A DNA stretch of 64,000 nt. It comes from Paenibacillus algorifonticola. Lineage in GTDB: Bacteria; Bacillota; Bacilli; Paenibacillales; Paenibacillaceae. The notes under the pieces were generated by a model that did no database searches, was not told where the DNA came from, and worked only from the letters and a program-made list of their open reading frames with translations. Where the stretch lies: assembly GCF_000971975.1 (NCBI RefSeq), contig NZ_KQ040783.1, forward strand, positions 14,865 through 78,864, read 5' to 3'. Every line of letters begins with the position of its first letter. Position 1 is the first letter of the stretch. Shown piece after piece: positions 1 to 9,445 of this stretch. The position numbers and the translations under genes are program-made.

Positions 1-3000
1 CCGGGGTTCACGGGTCCAGGCCCGGGGTTCGCGGGTCCAGGCCCAGTGTTCACGGGTCCAGGTCCGCCGCCGGAACTTACCGGCTTCAGCTGCACATCAT
101 AGCGCACGATGTCGCTTCCGACCGAGATAGTTAGGCTCGTATGCGTCTCATACCCGTCTTTCGTTACAACCAGATAGTAATCCGTGTCCGGGAACACCAT
201 GTACGCATATGCGCCGTTTGCGTAGCTCTTCTGACTTGGGCTGGCGTTATCGTTCGGCGCAAAGCCCGGAATTATAGGTAACGTCACTTTCGTGCCTGGT
301 ACAATGCCATTCGCCTTGTTCTTCGGCGTATCGGCATAGTACAGCGTCACTTCGGCGCTTTCGATCGTTGCGCCGGTTGTTTCGTCCGTAATGATACCGT
401 ACGGGTCAACGAGCTCCTGAGAAATATTCAATTCCCCGTTCGCCTTCACATCCAGATCCGCCTTGATGAGCGTCAGTTCTTTGCCTGGCGCAACTTCGTA
501 ACGTACTTCCATTTTGTAGTTCTCTGCGGATAAGCCATCCGCAGAGAATGCTCCGTTCGGTTGCAAGCCGAATGCTCTCGGAACACCGTTCTCATCTACA
601 ACGTATTGGCCGCTTGCATCCCGCAAATAAATGCGCATCTTACCGGCGAGTTCGCCGTTCAGCAGCGAAGACTGCCCTTCAGGCTGCTTCAGGAGCACGA
701 CGCCTACAGCCGTAATGTGCGCCGGAACCAGCTCGCCGCCCTTCACATCGCTGTCAACTTCCGCTTTTTGCGTGAAAGTGATCGACTCGTCAACACCATT
801 CACTTTGATCTTTTTCGTGAAGCTGATCGTATAGTCGCCACCATACGGCACAGGGTGGAAGTACGCGCCGGCGGCGTCGGTCGTGATCTCGTGCTTCTCG
901 CCATTCGCCTCGTTGGTGATGACCACAGTCGCATTCGGAATCACTTCGCCCGTTGTGTTGTCTCGCAGCACCCCGGTGATTGCCGCTGGTACGGTGGTTA
1001 CCGTCGTGTCGGCGGTCAATTTTCCTTCTGTCAGGCTGTCCACCTTAGCCGTGATGTGGTGCTCCTCAGTCGTTGTTGTGTTCAGCTTCGGCGGTGTATA
1101 AGGGATGATTGCTTTTCCTTGCTCATCGGTCTTGGCCGTGACTTCCGATTGATCCGGCAGGATAAAGACGACATCCTGGTTCGCAACCGGCTTGCCTTCA
1201 TAATCGGTCAACGTAGCCGTCAACTGCGAAGGCGTCTCACCGTTGCCGGGAACGACTGCGGGATCCGCCATCAGCGTCAGCTTGCCAGGGAGATACCTCG
1301 CATTAACGAAGCGAGCTTCGTCAATTTGCTTCTCCATGATCGTGCCGCTATACGTTCGATTCACCGGATCGGCGGTGTAATCCTCGCCCGAATAATCGGT
1401 CTGGGTGACGATATAGCTGTCACCGCTCGGAATGCCTTCAATGGCGACGGTTTCCCCATGCTTAAGGGTGATCGTCCCGCCGGATTGGATCGTTCCCTGC
1501 GTGCCGTTCGACTTTGTATAAGGGTACGCCTTACCATTATCGGCGTCCGGGAATTGGACAGTAAACTCAAATTCCTTATTCTTGTCCGCCCCGCTACCAA
1601 CCACCGTCTCGCCGATCAGCAGACCGCCGTATACCATCCGCATATTAACGACCTCTGCTTTATGGTCGCCTTCCTCGATAATGGTGCCGGTCGTTTGCCA
1701 GTCCGGCCAAGTCGCCGTGTAGCCGTCTTCCGTATAATCAGTCTCTTTGACGGTGTAAGTTGTATCCTTAGGAATCCCATCAATGACGGCGGTTTCCCCA
1801 TGTTTGAGAGAGATCTTGCCGCCGGACCCGATGGTTCCCGTCGCACCGCCCGATGTCGTATACGTATACGTCTTGCCTGCACCCGTGCCTTCGAAGGTGA
1901 CGGTGAACTCGAACGCCTTGTTCTTGTCCGCGCCATTGCCCGCGACCGTCTTCCCGATCGTCAGCTTGCCGGGAAGATACTTGGCGTTGACGAACTTCGC
2001 TTCGACCGTTTCCTTCGCCACAATGCTGCCGGTACGCGTCAGATCCGCCGGATCGGTAGCATAGTCCTCGCCCGTGTAATCCTTCTGGACGACGGTGTAG
2101 GTGATACCGTCCGGGATATCCTTGATGGTGATAGACTGGCCACCTTTCAGCTTAACGGTGTCGCCGCTGGCCACAGTGCCACTTATGGAGCCGGAATAGG
2201 CATAAGACTTGCCGTCGCTAAAGGTAATCTTATATTCAAAGTCCTTGTCCGGGTCCGCCCCTTTCCCCTCTATCGCCGTATTCAGCGTCAAATGGCCGGG
2301 CACCCACACCGGGGTTGGCACAACCAGCGGTTTGTCGCTGGTTACCTGCACCCCGTCCACCCAGATGGGATTCCAGGGAGTGGACGCCACACGCACCTGA
2401 TAAACTGTCGTGGTCGGCAGATAGGTGGTCTCGTCAATATAGGTTTGCTTGAGCACGTAAAGCCCCGCTTTGGTAAACAGGCTAAGCTTGCCGTTCTCAT
2501 CTGTCTCTCCGCCGGTGACCTCTGTTACGCCGTCGGACTCATACAGTGTGAATTTTACGCCACTCAGCGGCTTGCCTGACGGGTCGACCTTGAGCAGATC
2601 TAGCTTGCCTTGGGTTTCCGCGCTGCCGCCCACGTCACTGTTGTCGACCGCGTGTTCGCTTTTAGCGCCGATGTTCTTCAGGGTGTCATCACCCATCAGT
2701 TTAATCTCGTTGCCTGCCTTTCCGCTGCTGGGCAGTCCGGTGACCTCAGTCTGATAGACCATCTGGTAGAGCTGATTCGGATTCGCCATACGGAAAATCA
2801 GCCGAGTCGCGCCGCCTTCTGTGACGGCTTCCACCTGGACCTCGGAGTTCGGGTCGTACAGGTTCAGCGCTTCGCCTTCCCTCTCCAGCCCGCCGCTGGA
2901 GGTCAGCTTGGCGCGGTACACCGCCATGTCAGGGCGTCGCAGCGAGAGGTTCCCGTTTTCGTCCTTGCGCAGCGCCAGTCCTTCGCCAAGGGTGTCCTGC

Positions 3001-5774
3001 AGATAGACGCCGTCCTTTACCTCAAAGGGCGGGGTGTAATTCACCGTCCACTCCAGCACGCCGGGGTTCGGCTTCGTCACCGATTTGCTCAACGTCTGCA
3101 TCGGTACGATGATCTTGCGGGTGCTTGTGACTGTGGTAGGCTCATCCCCCCATGTGATTTTCATCTCGGCGGTATTCGTCAGCGCATGCTTTGCTTCGCC
3201 GGTTTCAAAGTATTGACGCAGTGCCGCCTTAGTGGGTCTTGCCTTGTACAGAATAACATAGGGACTTTCCAGCTTGGTAAAAGAAAAGGTGCCTATGTTC
3301 CCTGCGGCGGAGAAGCTCACGAGACCACTTGGGTCGGGAATAAGCGCCCCAGCGCTGACAGTCGCTCCATAGTCTGCCCGGGTTCCTCCGTAAATCGCAA
3401 AATCCTGCCCCTCCGAATAGGGCACAAACTCCCAGCTCTCGGGCAGAGTATCGACGAGTTTGATGTCGCTGGCCACGTGATTGCCGCCATTCTTCGCCAT
3501 CTCCTCGGTCTTCAGGCCGTTCATATTGACCGACAGCCGGAAGGTCACCGTCTTGGTCACCTGATCATAGGCTGCCAGCATATTTGCTTCGTTAGCATCG
3601 CTGTTACGAATGTGGTGATTGACATTAGAAGGGTCAATATTTGTCCCCTCCGGCTTTGACGCATAGAGCATTTCTTTGGCCAGCATACCGCTGTTGACCC
3701 GTTGAGAAGGCCGAGTCGAATCAACTGCCCGATTTGCACCTTCAAACAGGAACGCCCGATTATACTGATCTGTGGCCTTGTTGCCCGCGAAGTGCTCCCA
3801 CTGCGTCATCAGGGAATTAAATGTGAAGGAAGCCGGCTTATCGGTATTGTATCCGGTGACACGAAGCAAGTCGGCGACAGGCTTCCCATTCTGTGAAAGG
3901 GTGTATACCTGATACGTTAAGCCGTCACTCGACTGAAAGGAACCGGACTGAAACCGCTGGTAGTATCCCGGCCCAATGTTCCCCTTCAACTGATCCAGAA
4001 TTCCAGCGTCAATCTCCGGGACGGCCGTAACCTTGGTAAAATCGATGGAGCTCGCATCCCCATATACCAGCAGATCGTATACCGCACCGTCCGGGAGAGC
4101 CTCCTGAGGCGTAAGGGTAACCTTCCACGGCAATGCGCCAGAAGCAAGGACATTAACACCGGTACCTACTTGCTTTGTCAGAGTATGGGCACCAATGACG
4201 ACCGCGGCGGTGACCGCCACGGTACCCTGGTCATTGTCCTGCGCGGTATTGACATCCAGCTTCCACTGGGCGGTGGCCTTGTTGTTAAAGCTGGTTGTAC
4301 TGCCTGTAACTTCGGACACAATGACCAGCCGAATTGGACCGTTCACCTCCCCGAAGGAATACACATCGCCTTCGGGTTCTATCGGCGTTGTTGTCGCTGA
4401 CCAGTCCTTCTTAGCACTGTCCCACGACTGCCATGCGGCCGATTTCCAGGTAAGTCCGGCCGGCAGGGCATCGGTGATGGTGAAATCTTTCAGCCCTTGC
4501 TTGCTGTAGTTCTTGTTGACATCAATCGTCCATGTAATGGTACGTGGGTCTGCGGAACTCGACCGCTTGTCCAGTACGCCGCTCTTCTGAATCCAGTCGG
4601 GCCTGAAGGCGACGCGCCACGGGTTCGAGGAAACCAGCTTACTTTCCGGCGCATCCCTCAGCTCCGCGATATTGGTGACGGTCTGATACCCATTAGCGGT
4701 GTTATACTCAGTATAATACTTCGCCTTGGGAATCCACGTCTCAAAGGTGACGATCGCCTTGTCGCCAAAGCCCGCAGGGAAGGTGTAGGCCAGCGCATTC
4801 GTGGTGCCGCCGTCCGGTGTCACCGTACTGCCGTTGACCTTAAGGGACCCCTCCACATAGGTGCCCACCTGAACCGGATCGAGCGCGTCATAAAACTTCA
4901 GCCCGTCCAGCGGCTGCGGGATGGCAGGGTCAAACAGATCTGTCGCGGCAATTTCCACCTGCCACTCGATTGCCCCCTCTACAAAAGCCGCTTGATTGAT
5001 CCAAGCGTTATCGGAAGCGTTGCTGTTGGACTTCTTTTTGATGCTGTACGCGGACGTGACCTCGGGGTTTTCGAGCATGTAGCCCGCCCCGAAAATGTCA
5101 ATCGGCTTTTGGTGGCCATATTCTATGCCCGACACATCCGCCTTCGCGGTGGATTCAAAGCCGAAGGTGATGTTCTGGCCCTGTCCGTTGAAAAAGCGTT
5201 CCTCGCCGTCAAACACCACCTTGATGCCCGCTTCTGAGAAATAGGCGGTTCCGATTGTGTAGCCCGATTTTTCCTTCAGCGTCATGGTGGCATCCGGCAG
5301 AATCACTTCCGGAAAGTAGGTCGCTTTGTCCAGCATCACATAGTCGCCATACAAAATGACTGTGCTGCCATCCACCGTGTTCGGATCGGCGGCGTCACCC
5401 TTCACCGGAACCTTGATGCCGATCGATCTCAAGGAGAAGGGCTTTCTCCCGTGAATGGTGTCACCCGTCTGTAAGACCTTCCCTTCCTGTATGACTTCCA
5501 GCGGAAAGGGAGAATTGGCTCCCATGAGCACCGCCGTTTTGTCCGCAGACCCTGCCTCCATCGCTGCGGAATTGGCCGGCACAGCGTACACCGCCTCAGA
5601 TACCGATGATGGTTCGTCTGCGCTCGGCGAGACGGCTTCACTCGCCGTCGTCCCGGAATCGTCTGGCGCACTCTCTGCATATGCAGCAGCAGAGAATGTT
5701 AACGTCTGTAAGAAAAGCATAACTGCTAGGCAAAAAGATAGCACAGGTTTACCTACACTGCGTTTTCGTTTCAA
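1..5774 (-). CDS. Giant surface adhesin, pilin-/Cna_B-type repeats (3' end outside window)
   Basis: The reading frame is open from a TTG at 5774 to the window edge (1924 codons, no stop), so the C-terminus is missing. The RBS TGGAGGAGAT (5781-5790) decides the start. Residues 1-35 are a signal peptide (KRKR, hydrophobic core, AYA). About residues 40-1050 read as long beta-sandwich modules resembling collagen-binding/DUF11-type adhesin domains. About 1058-1140 is a SpaA/Cna_B-like domain. Three copies of a roughly 110-residue Spy0128-type pilin domain follow (about 1155-1500; signature G-x-GAD-x-(D/N)-K-x-F-E), then a Big_1-like Ig domain (about 1495-1590) and carboxypeptidase-regulatory-like folds. 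The visible end is a Pro-Gly linker (GPGPVN repeats). In this kind of organism such a linker often precedes SLH repeats, which is inference here. Likely role: cell-wall-attached adhesion stalk stabilised by isopeptide bonds. Confidence 0.85.
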   Translation of the reverse strand, partial: MKRKRSVGKPVLSFCLAVMLFLQTLTFSAAAYAESAPDDSGTTASEAVSPSADEPSSVSEAVYAVPANSAAMEAGSADKTAVLMGANSPFPLEVIQEGKVLQTGDTIHGRKPFSLRSIGIKVPVKGDAADPNTVDGSTVILYGDYVMLDKATYFPEVILPDATMTLKEKSGYTIGTAYFSEAGIKVVFDGEERFFNGQGQNITFGFESTAKADVSGIEYGHQKPIDIFGAGYMLENPEVTSAYSIKKKSNSNASDNAWINQAAFVEGAIEWQVEIAATDLFDPAIPQPLDGLKFYDALDPVQVGTYVEGSLKVNGSTVTPDGGTTNALAYTFPAGFGDKAIVTFETWIPKAKYYTEYNTANGYQTVTNIAELRDAPESKLVSSNPWRVAFRPDWIQKSGVLDKRSSSADPRTITWTIDVNKNYSKQGLKDFTITDALPAGLTWKSAAWQSWDSAKKDWSATTTPIEPEGDVYSFGEVNGPIRLVIVSEVTGSTTSFNNKATAQWKLDVNTAQDNDQGTVAVTAAVVIGAHTLTKQVGTGVNVLASGALPWKVTLTPQEALPDGAVYDLLVYGDASSIDFTKVTAVPEIDAGILDQLKGNIGPGYYQRFQSGSFQSSDGLTYQVYTLSQNGKPVADLLRVTGYNTDKPASFTFNSLMTQWEHFAGNKATDQYNRAFLFEGANRAVDSTRPSQRVNSGMLAKEMLYASKPEGTNIDPSNVNHHIRNSDANEANMLAAYDQVTKTVTFRLSVNMNGLKTEEMAKNGGNHVASDIKLVDTLPESWEFVPYSEGQDFAIYGGTRADYGATVSAGALIPDPSGLVSFSAAGNIGTFSFTKLESPYVILYKARPTKAALRQYFETGEAKHALTNTAEMKITWGDEPTTVTSTRKIIVPMQTLSKSVTKPNPGVLEWTVNYTPPFEVKDGVYLQDTLGEGLALRKDENGNLSLRRPDMAVYRAKLTSSGGLEREGEALNLYDPNSEVQVEAVTEGGATRLIFRMANPNQLYQMVYQTEVTGLPSSGKAGNEIKLMGDDTLKNIGAKSEHAVDNSDVGGSAETQGKLDLLKVDPSGKPLSGVKFTLYESDGVTEVTGGETDENGKLSLFTKAGLYVLKQTYIDETTYLPTTTVYQVRVASTPWNPIWVDGVQVTSDKPLVVPTPVWVPGHLTLNTAIEGKGADPDKDFEYKITFSDGKSYAYSGSISGTVASGDTVKLKGGQSITIKDIPDGITYTVVQKDYTGEDYATDPADLTRTGSIVAKETVEAKFVNAKYLPGKLTIGKTVAGNGADKNKAFEFTVTFEGTGAGKTYTYTTSGGATGTIGSGGKISLKHGETAVIDGIPKDTTYTVKETDYTEDGYTATWPDWQTTGTIIEEGDHKAEVVNMRMVYGGLLIGETVVGSGADKNKEFEFTVQFPDADNGKAYPYTKSNGTQGTIQSGGTITLKHGETVAIEGIPSGDSYIVTQTDYSGEDYTADPVNRTYSGTIMEKQIDEARFVNARYLPGKLTLMADPAVVPGNGETPSQLTATLTDYEGKPVANQDVVFILPDQSEVTAKTDEQGKAIIPYTPPKLNTTTTEEHHITAKVDSLTEGKLTADTTVTTVPAAITGVLRDNTTGEVIPNATVVITNEANGEKHEITTDAAGAYFHPVPYGGDYTISFTKKIKVNGVDESITFTQKAEVDSDVKGGELVPAHITAVGVVLLKQPEGQSSLLNGELAGKMRIYLRDASGQYVVDENGVPRAFGLQPNGAFSADGLSAENYKMEVRYEVAPGKELTLIKADLDVKANGELNISQELVDPYGIITDETTGATIESAEVTLYYADTPKNKANGIVPGTKVTLPIIPGFAPNDNASPSQKSYANGAYAYMVFPDTDYYLVVTKDGYETHTSLTISVGSDIVRYDVQLKPVSSGGGPGPVNTGPGPANPGPGPVNP

Positions 5775-5790
5775 TACAAAATCTCCTCCA

Positions 5791-6068
5791 TTCCCGAAAT
5801 CCCCGTAATTATTGGCGACAGCAAGACCCGATATAACTCAAGCCAATAGATATAAGCTATTTGCTTGATCCCCAGCGGCTCTTTACATCATCGAAATCGG
5901 AGTTCCAGATGAACGGGGAATGCCGTGGGCGTGCAGGCGTTAATCTTGCTTTGTACCTTTCTCCCCCCTCTCCTTCGATCATCTTCGCTGATTACATGCA
6001 GTAAATGACAGAATACTCCAGTTTACACAGCGTATTTAACCATTATATTTCCGGGGTCTATACAAAAT
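5791..6068. other. Upstream region of the adhesin gene
   Basis: No gene is seen. The stretch contains the adhesin leader. I looked for a riboswitch on the minus strand and did not find a recognisable class. No confident promoter was found. Confidence 0.4.
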
Positions 6069-6390
6069 CTAAACCACTAAACAACAAGAAGCGTCAAACT
6101 CGATTCCCACCATCACATGCGGGTCCGATCCGATCGTCGTCATACAACCGACCGCACGATGAAAGTAATGCCTCACCCCGTCGATTTCCCGCGTCAGACA
6201 ATGCTCATAACATTTTTTGGTGCTCTCGAGCATTTCGATGCCGTCCAGTCCCACCACGACAAGGCCCCGATGGTCCTTGCAGAAACACATCATTCAGCTG
6301 CCTAGCCATTTCCGAGTCGTATCCATGAACGGCAGCAGCACACAGCGAATCAGCTTTCGAAACCGTCCGTTATGCATCATCCGTTTAGTT
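6069..6390 (-). pseudogene. IS4-like transposase fragment
   Basis: The minus frame of 6069-6293 contains LVVVGLDGIEMLESTKKC followed by EHCLTREI and HRAVG. This matches the layout of the first DDE block of IS4-like transposases (hydrophobic strand, catalytic Asp, Cys-rich stretch, then a 'YYHR/HAVVG' strand). Upstream, in another frame, a basic stretch (RMMHNGRFRKLIR) looks like the preceding part, ending at an in-frame TGA. The rest of the transposase and any terminal repeats are missing, so this is a decayed remnant. The family assignment is from motif memory only. Confidence 0.55.
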
Positions 6391-6739
6391 GGTTGCTTTT
6401 GGAAGTAGGAACGTTTAAACTTGTTATCTTAGTTTCGCTGTGATCTATCATCACAAAAATCTCCTCAGGTGTAGGACATCGATTATAGGATATCTACATA
6501 TGACCAGCCTACAAGACCCGAAAAACATACTTCTAATATCTTGTTTGACAATGTTGACAGAAGAATATCTACTCTTCCAAAATACGAATTTATTTATCCT
6601 TAGAAAATTGGCTCATGATAACTACACTTTCACCCAAATTTCCACACTTTCTTTCCTTTTCATAGTTAAAAAGACCTAGTCTCTCCAAAATCTCTACAAA
6701 GCGAAGAACTTGCCCTCTCCCTGCAAATCTCAATAAAAA
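6391..6739. other. AT-rich stretch without a convincing gene
   Basis: Open frames on both strands (for example a 74-codon minus frame over 6590-6814) have no RBS and no recognisable family. The stretch lies between two transposase remnants and is probably degraded sequence. Confidence 0.4.
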
Positions 6740-6775
6740 ACAACCACTGACAGACCTCGAAGCGTCAGTAGTTGT
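6740..6775 (-). terminator. Hairpin with T-run, minus strand
   Basis: The stem ACAAC-C-ACTGAC pairs with GTCAGT-A-GTTGT (one mismatch). On the minus strand it is followed by six T residues (A-run at 6734-6740). It looks like an intrinsic terminator; the gene it served is no longer recognisable. Confidence 0.5.
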
Positions 6776-6912
6776 TGGAATTAAAAATAATAGCCTTCCA
6801 TCTTTCGAATCCAAATATAAAACCGGCTCCGGGTCGCTTTCAAGCCCCTTTTTGATCTTGGACAGTAGACCCCTTACTCAGATACAATAATATTGAGGTG
6901 AAGGGGTACGAA

Positions 6913-7077
6913 ATGAAGAAGAAGGTGTATGATCTTAATTTCAAGAAAATGGTGGTTGCTAAAGGGGAAGAGATTGGCAATATGAGCTCGATCCAAAGTT
7001 ACGCGTCCTTTTTTCATGATACTATTATTGCATCACTAGACGTTGCTTCAAGATCAAGCTTTGTTCGGCGAGACTGA
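6913..7077 (+). pseudogene. IS3-type OrfA remnant
   Basis: A 54-codon frame starts MKKKVYDLNFKKMVVAKGEE, the basic start typical of IS3-family OrfA (helix-turn-helix transposase subunit; normally about 90-100 residues). After about 25 residues the similarity pattern is lost and the frame ends at a TGA. The RBS-like GAGGTGAAGGGG is upstream. The short length and missing OrfB make it a remnant. Confidence 0.5.
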
Positions 7078-7097
7078 TGCTTCGGGGAAAAACCACT

Positions 7098-7868
7098 CTA
7101 CTCCGGCTTAATCGCCATCACTCTTAATCGTTTATAATCCGCGTACCATGAACCGTCATGAAACAATTCGTTTCGGGCTTTAACAGCTATTTTCGAACAA
7201 ACGGCATGCCGCTCCGCTTCGGAGAGTGCTGTGAAGAAATTGTCGGCGAAGCCCCTTAGCCAATGCTGCAAGCCCTGCTCATTGTCCTTGATCTTTGTCG
7301 GCCGATCGAAGTGAGCCGCATAGGTGACGCGGAAGCCCTGCTGTTCCAACAATGCGCTGTATTCGGCGATGCTTGGGAAATACCAGGGATTCAGCTTGCC
7401 CGCATCAATGCCGAAGTCCTCGCGTAGCACTTCGCCAATGGCCTGAACGATCGTTTCCACATTTCCTTTCCCGCCAAACTCTGCAACAAACCTGCCACCA
7501 GGGTTTAAACTATTCCATACACCAACCAGTACAGACCGCGGGTTCTTCATCCAATGCAGCGCTGCGTTGGAAAAGACGGCATCGAACATAGAATCTACTG
7601 TAAAATGTTCGCCATCACCGACAAAAAATTGGATTTGGGGATATTTGCGCTGCGCCTGCCCAATCATTGCCTCTGATAAATCCATCCCTGTAACATGTGC
7701 GCCAGCTTGACTTATTTCATTCGCCAAATCTCCAGTTCCGCAGCCCAAATCAAAGATTTGTTCATCCTTAATCGGATTCAAAAGCCGAACAACATCCTTG
7801 CCCAATTCAGATACAAATCCAAGCTTGCGGTCATAATGATCAGATTGCCAAACTTGATCAGAACTCAT
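7098..7868 (-). CDS. Class I SAM-dependent methyltransferase
   Basis: 256 residues from ATG 7868; an upstream TTG at 7883 is open, but GGGAGAT lies 6-7 bases before the ATG. Motif I is FDLGCGTGDLANEIS (about residues 40-55), the SAM-binding glycine loop; VTGMDLSEAMI is the acidic strand 2 end; FDAVFSNAALHWMKNP is the motif typical of the trans-aconitate-methyltransferase/UbiE-like group; GGRFVAEFGG is strand 5. The substrate cannot be read from the sequence; the HW motif makes a small carboxylate or metabolite acceptor plausible. It is a single gene among decayed fragments, with no partner. Confidence 0.85.
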   Translation of the reverse strand: MSSDQVWQSDHYDRKLGFVSELGKDVVRLLNPIKDEQIFDLGCGTGDLANEISQAGAHVTGMDLSEAMIGQAQRKYPQIQFFVGDGEHFTVDSMFDAVFSNAALHWMKNPRSVLVGVWNSLNPGGRFVAEFGGKGNVETIVQAIGEVLREDFGIDAGKLNPWYFPSIAEYSALLEQQGFRVTYAAHFDRPTKIKDNEQGLQHWLRGFADNFFTALSEAERHAVCSKIAVKARNELFHDGSWYADYKRLRVMAIKPE

Positions 7869-8279
7869 GGAATCATCTCCCAACTTTTATGCTAGGGATA
7901 GTATGGCATAGTCCTATTTATAAGTTAAATATATTAAATCTATTTACATTATAGTTAAAACCTATATATGCTCATGCGTAAGTCGTATAATCTTGTCATC
8001 GTCATCTAAGGTTCCGTTCGGGTAATTTCCTGACCACACACAGACTCTGGATGATTACTTTTTGTAAATATAAATCACATCGTTATAATAAAACAAATAA
8101 AAAGCAGTGCGATAACCCGATCCTTACTACAATCGACCGCTTTAAAGTCGCTCGGCTTCGGTAACTTAGTCAGAAATAGACCAATCACCTTGCAGCGGGG
8201 CGGTCTATTTTAGTTAACTTAACCTCATTAAAGTTCAGAATACATTGCCAAAGCGCATAACGTTTTCTATCAGTTCAAT
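7869..8279. other. Intergenic; possible type I toxin 3'-UTR remnant
   Basis: There is no coding gene. Around 8090-8215 (plus) there is an AAATAAAAAGCAG block, a CTTCGGTAACTTAGTC block and a hairpin AATAGACC...GGTCTATTTT. This arrangement recalls the conserved 3' end of holin-like/TxpA-type toxin mRNAs of Bacillales. No toxin ORF of the expected 30-60 codons was found before it, so at best this is a remnant. The resemblance is from memory. Confidence 0.3.
8180..8214 (+). terminator. Hairpin with T-run
   Basis: AATAGACC pairs with GGTCTATT around an inner loop of about 20 bases and runs into TTTT. It has intrinsic-terminator form. It may have ended the transcript whose remnant precedes it. Confidence 0.4.
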
Positions 8280-8390
8280 CTGATAGCAGGTGCTGACGTT
8301 GATATATTTGAGATTGAGCCATTGCTGGAATATGACATATTTCAAACTCTGCCTACGGTTAATACCTTCAATTATAGTATCTATTTGTGA
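8280..8390 (+). pseudogene. Flavodoxin-family fragment
   Basis: The plus frame reads AGADVDIFEIEPLLEYD and ends at TGA 8388-8390. The pattern 'GAD-x-FEI-x-P' is the loop after helix 1 of flavodoxin-like proteins that act on small quinones or FMN. Only about 35 residues remain; no start codon or FMN phosphate loop is present. A decayed gene is the simplest reading. Confidence 0.4.
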
Positions 8391-8426
8391 TCAAAAATTG
8401 TAATGAGAGCACCTAAACGTTTTGTT

Positions 8427-9305
8427 TTACGTGAATTGCTCTTTTACTTTACTAATAAACACTTTACCAGCTTGACCTAGGAATTTGTCAGACCGATACA
8501 CGATACCAATATCTCGTTCGGGTGTAGGCTCAACCAAATTTATTATATGATACAACCGGTCATCCCAGGTTTTTAAAAGCGGTTTGGGCAAAACGGTTCC
8601 GCCAATATTGTTTTTCACTAATCGCATTAATGAAATCATTGCTGACGTTTCGATAATGGGGTTTAAAGTAAAGCCCTGGTCTTCACAATAGGAATTTACC
8701 AGCTTGCGGCATTGATGATGATCAGGAAACAACACGAGGCTCAAATCTTTGAGTTCCTTCAAGTATATTTGCGAGCGTACCGATAATTCACTACTTTTTG
8801 ATACGGTCACTGAAAATTCTTCTGTATATAAAGGCAAACAGACAAGCTTGCTGTCTTCCATAACAGGAACTGTAGTAATGCCAATATCGATGTTTCCTTC
8901 CAATACTTCTTCAACAATGCGGTCAGAATCTTGAATCAGGAGCTGGATGTTAGGAAACTCTTGATGGAATTCAATCATGACGGGTGTCAAAAGCTCATCC
9001 AAATCACACGGTAGTACTCCCAAAACTAATTTTCCGCGCTGCATCGTGCGCAAGTCGTTAATCGCATCATAAGCATAGTCCAAGTTTCTGAAAATTTGGT
9101 TGCACTGTTTGTAAAGAATCTGTCCCGCTTCTGTTATTGCAATTCGCTTGCCCATACGATCAAACAGAGGCGTCCCGATCTCATCCTCTAACGCTTTGAT
9201 TTGCTGACTTAAAGTCGGCTGTGCAATGTTTAGAAGTTCCGCCGCTTTCGTGAAATGCAACTGTTCGCAAACAACCTTAAACGCCTCCAGGTGCCTCAGT
9301 TCCAT
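8427..9305 (-). CDS. LysR-family transcriptional regulator
   Basis: 292 residues from ATG 9305, placed by GGAGAGAG at about 6 bases; a longer frame starting at 9335 lacks an RBS. Residues 1-60 are the LysR winged helix (MELRHLEAFKVVCEQLHF, then AAELLNIAQPTLSQQI). The rest is the periplasmic-binding-like effector domain (GKLVLGVLP, then NIDIGITTVP, ending IGIVYRSDKFLG), close to the CynR/YusT style. It is divergent from the PEBP gene with 140 bp between, so that gene is the obvious target. The ligand is unknown. Confidence 0.9.
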   Translation of the reverse strand: MELRHLEAFKVVCEQLHFTKAAELLNIAQPTLSQQIKALEDEIGTPLFDRMGKRIAITEAGQILYKQCNQIFRNLDYAYDAINDLRTMQRGKLVLGVLPCDLDELLTPVMIEFHQEFPNIQLLIQDSDRIVEEVLEGNIDIGITTVPVMEDSKLVCLPLYTEEFSVTVSKSSELSVRSQIYLKELKDLSLVLFPDHHQCRKLVNSYCEDQGFTLNPIIETSAMISLMRLVKNNIGGTVLPKPLLKTWDDRLYHIINLVEPTPERDIGIVYRSDKFLGQAGKVFISKVKEQFT

Positions 9306-9361
9306 TTTTATCTCTCTCCAATCATTCAAAATCACAATGATTATAATTCAAACTATCTATT

Positions 9362-9389
9362 TTTACAATGATTTGATATTTGATATACT
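9362..9389 (+). promoter_or_regulatory. Sigma-A-like promoter of the PEBP gene
   Basis: TTTACA (9362-9367), 16-base spacer, TATACT (9384-9389), 56 bases before the ATG at 9446. It lies in the divergent region shared with the LysR gene, as expected for LysR control. The spacer is slightly short. Confidence 0.5.
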
Positions 9390-9445
9390 TCGAAGCAAGG
9401 AGAGGCCTTTCCAAATACCTAACCCATTAAACATGGAGGTTCAAA

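Noticed and set aside
561-2579. 672-codon plus-strand frame over the adhesin gene
   Set aside because: Antisense shadow of a GC-rich repeated coding region; no RBS and composition (many Arg, His) not protein-like.
5791-6000. Possible riboswitch in the adhesin leader (cyclic-di-GMP or ydaO class)
   Set aside because: Searched by eye for the conserved cores of both classes and found neither.
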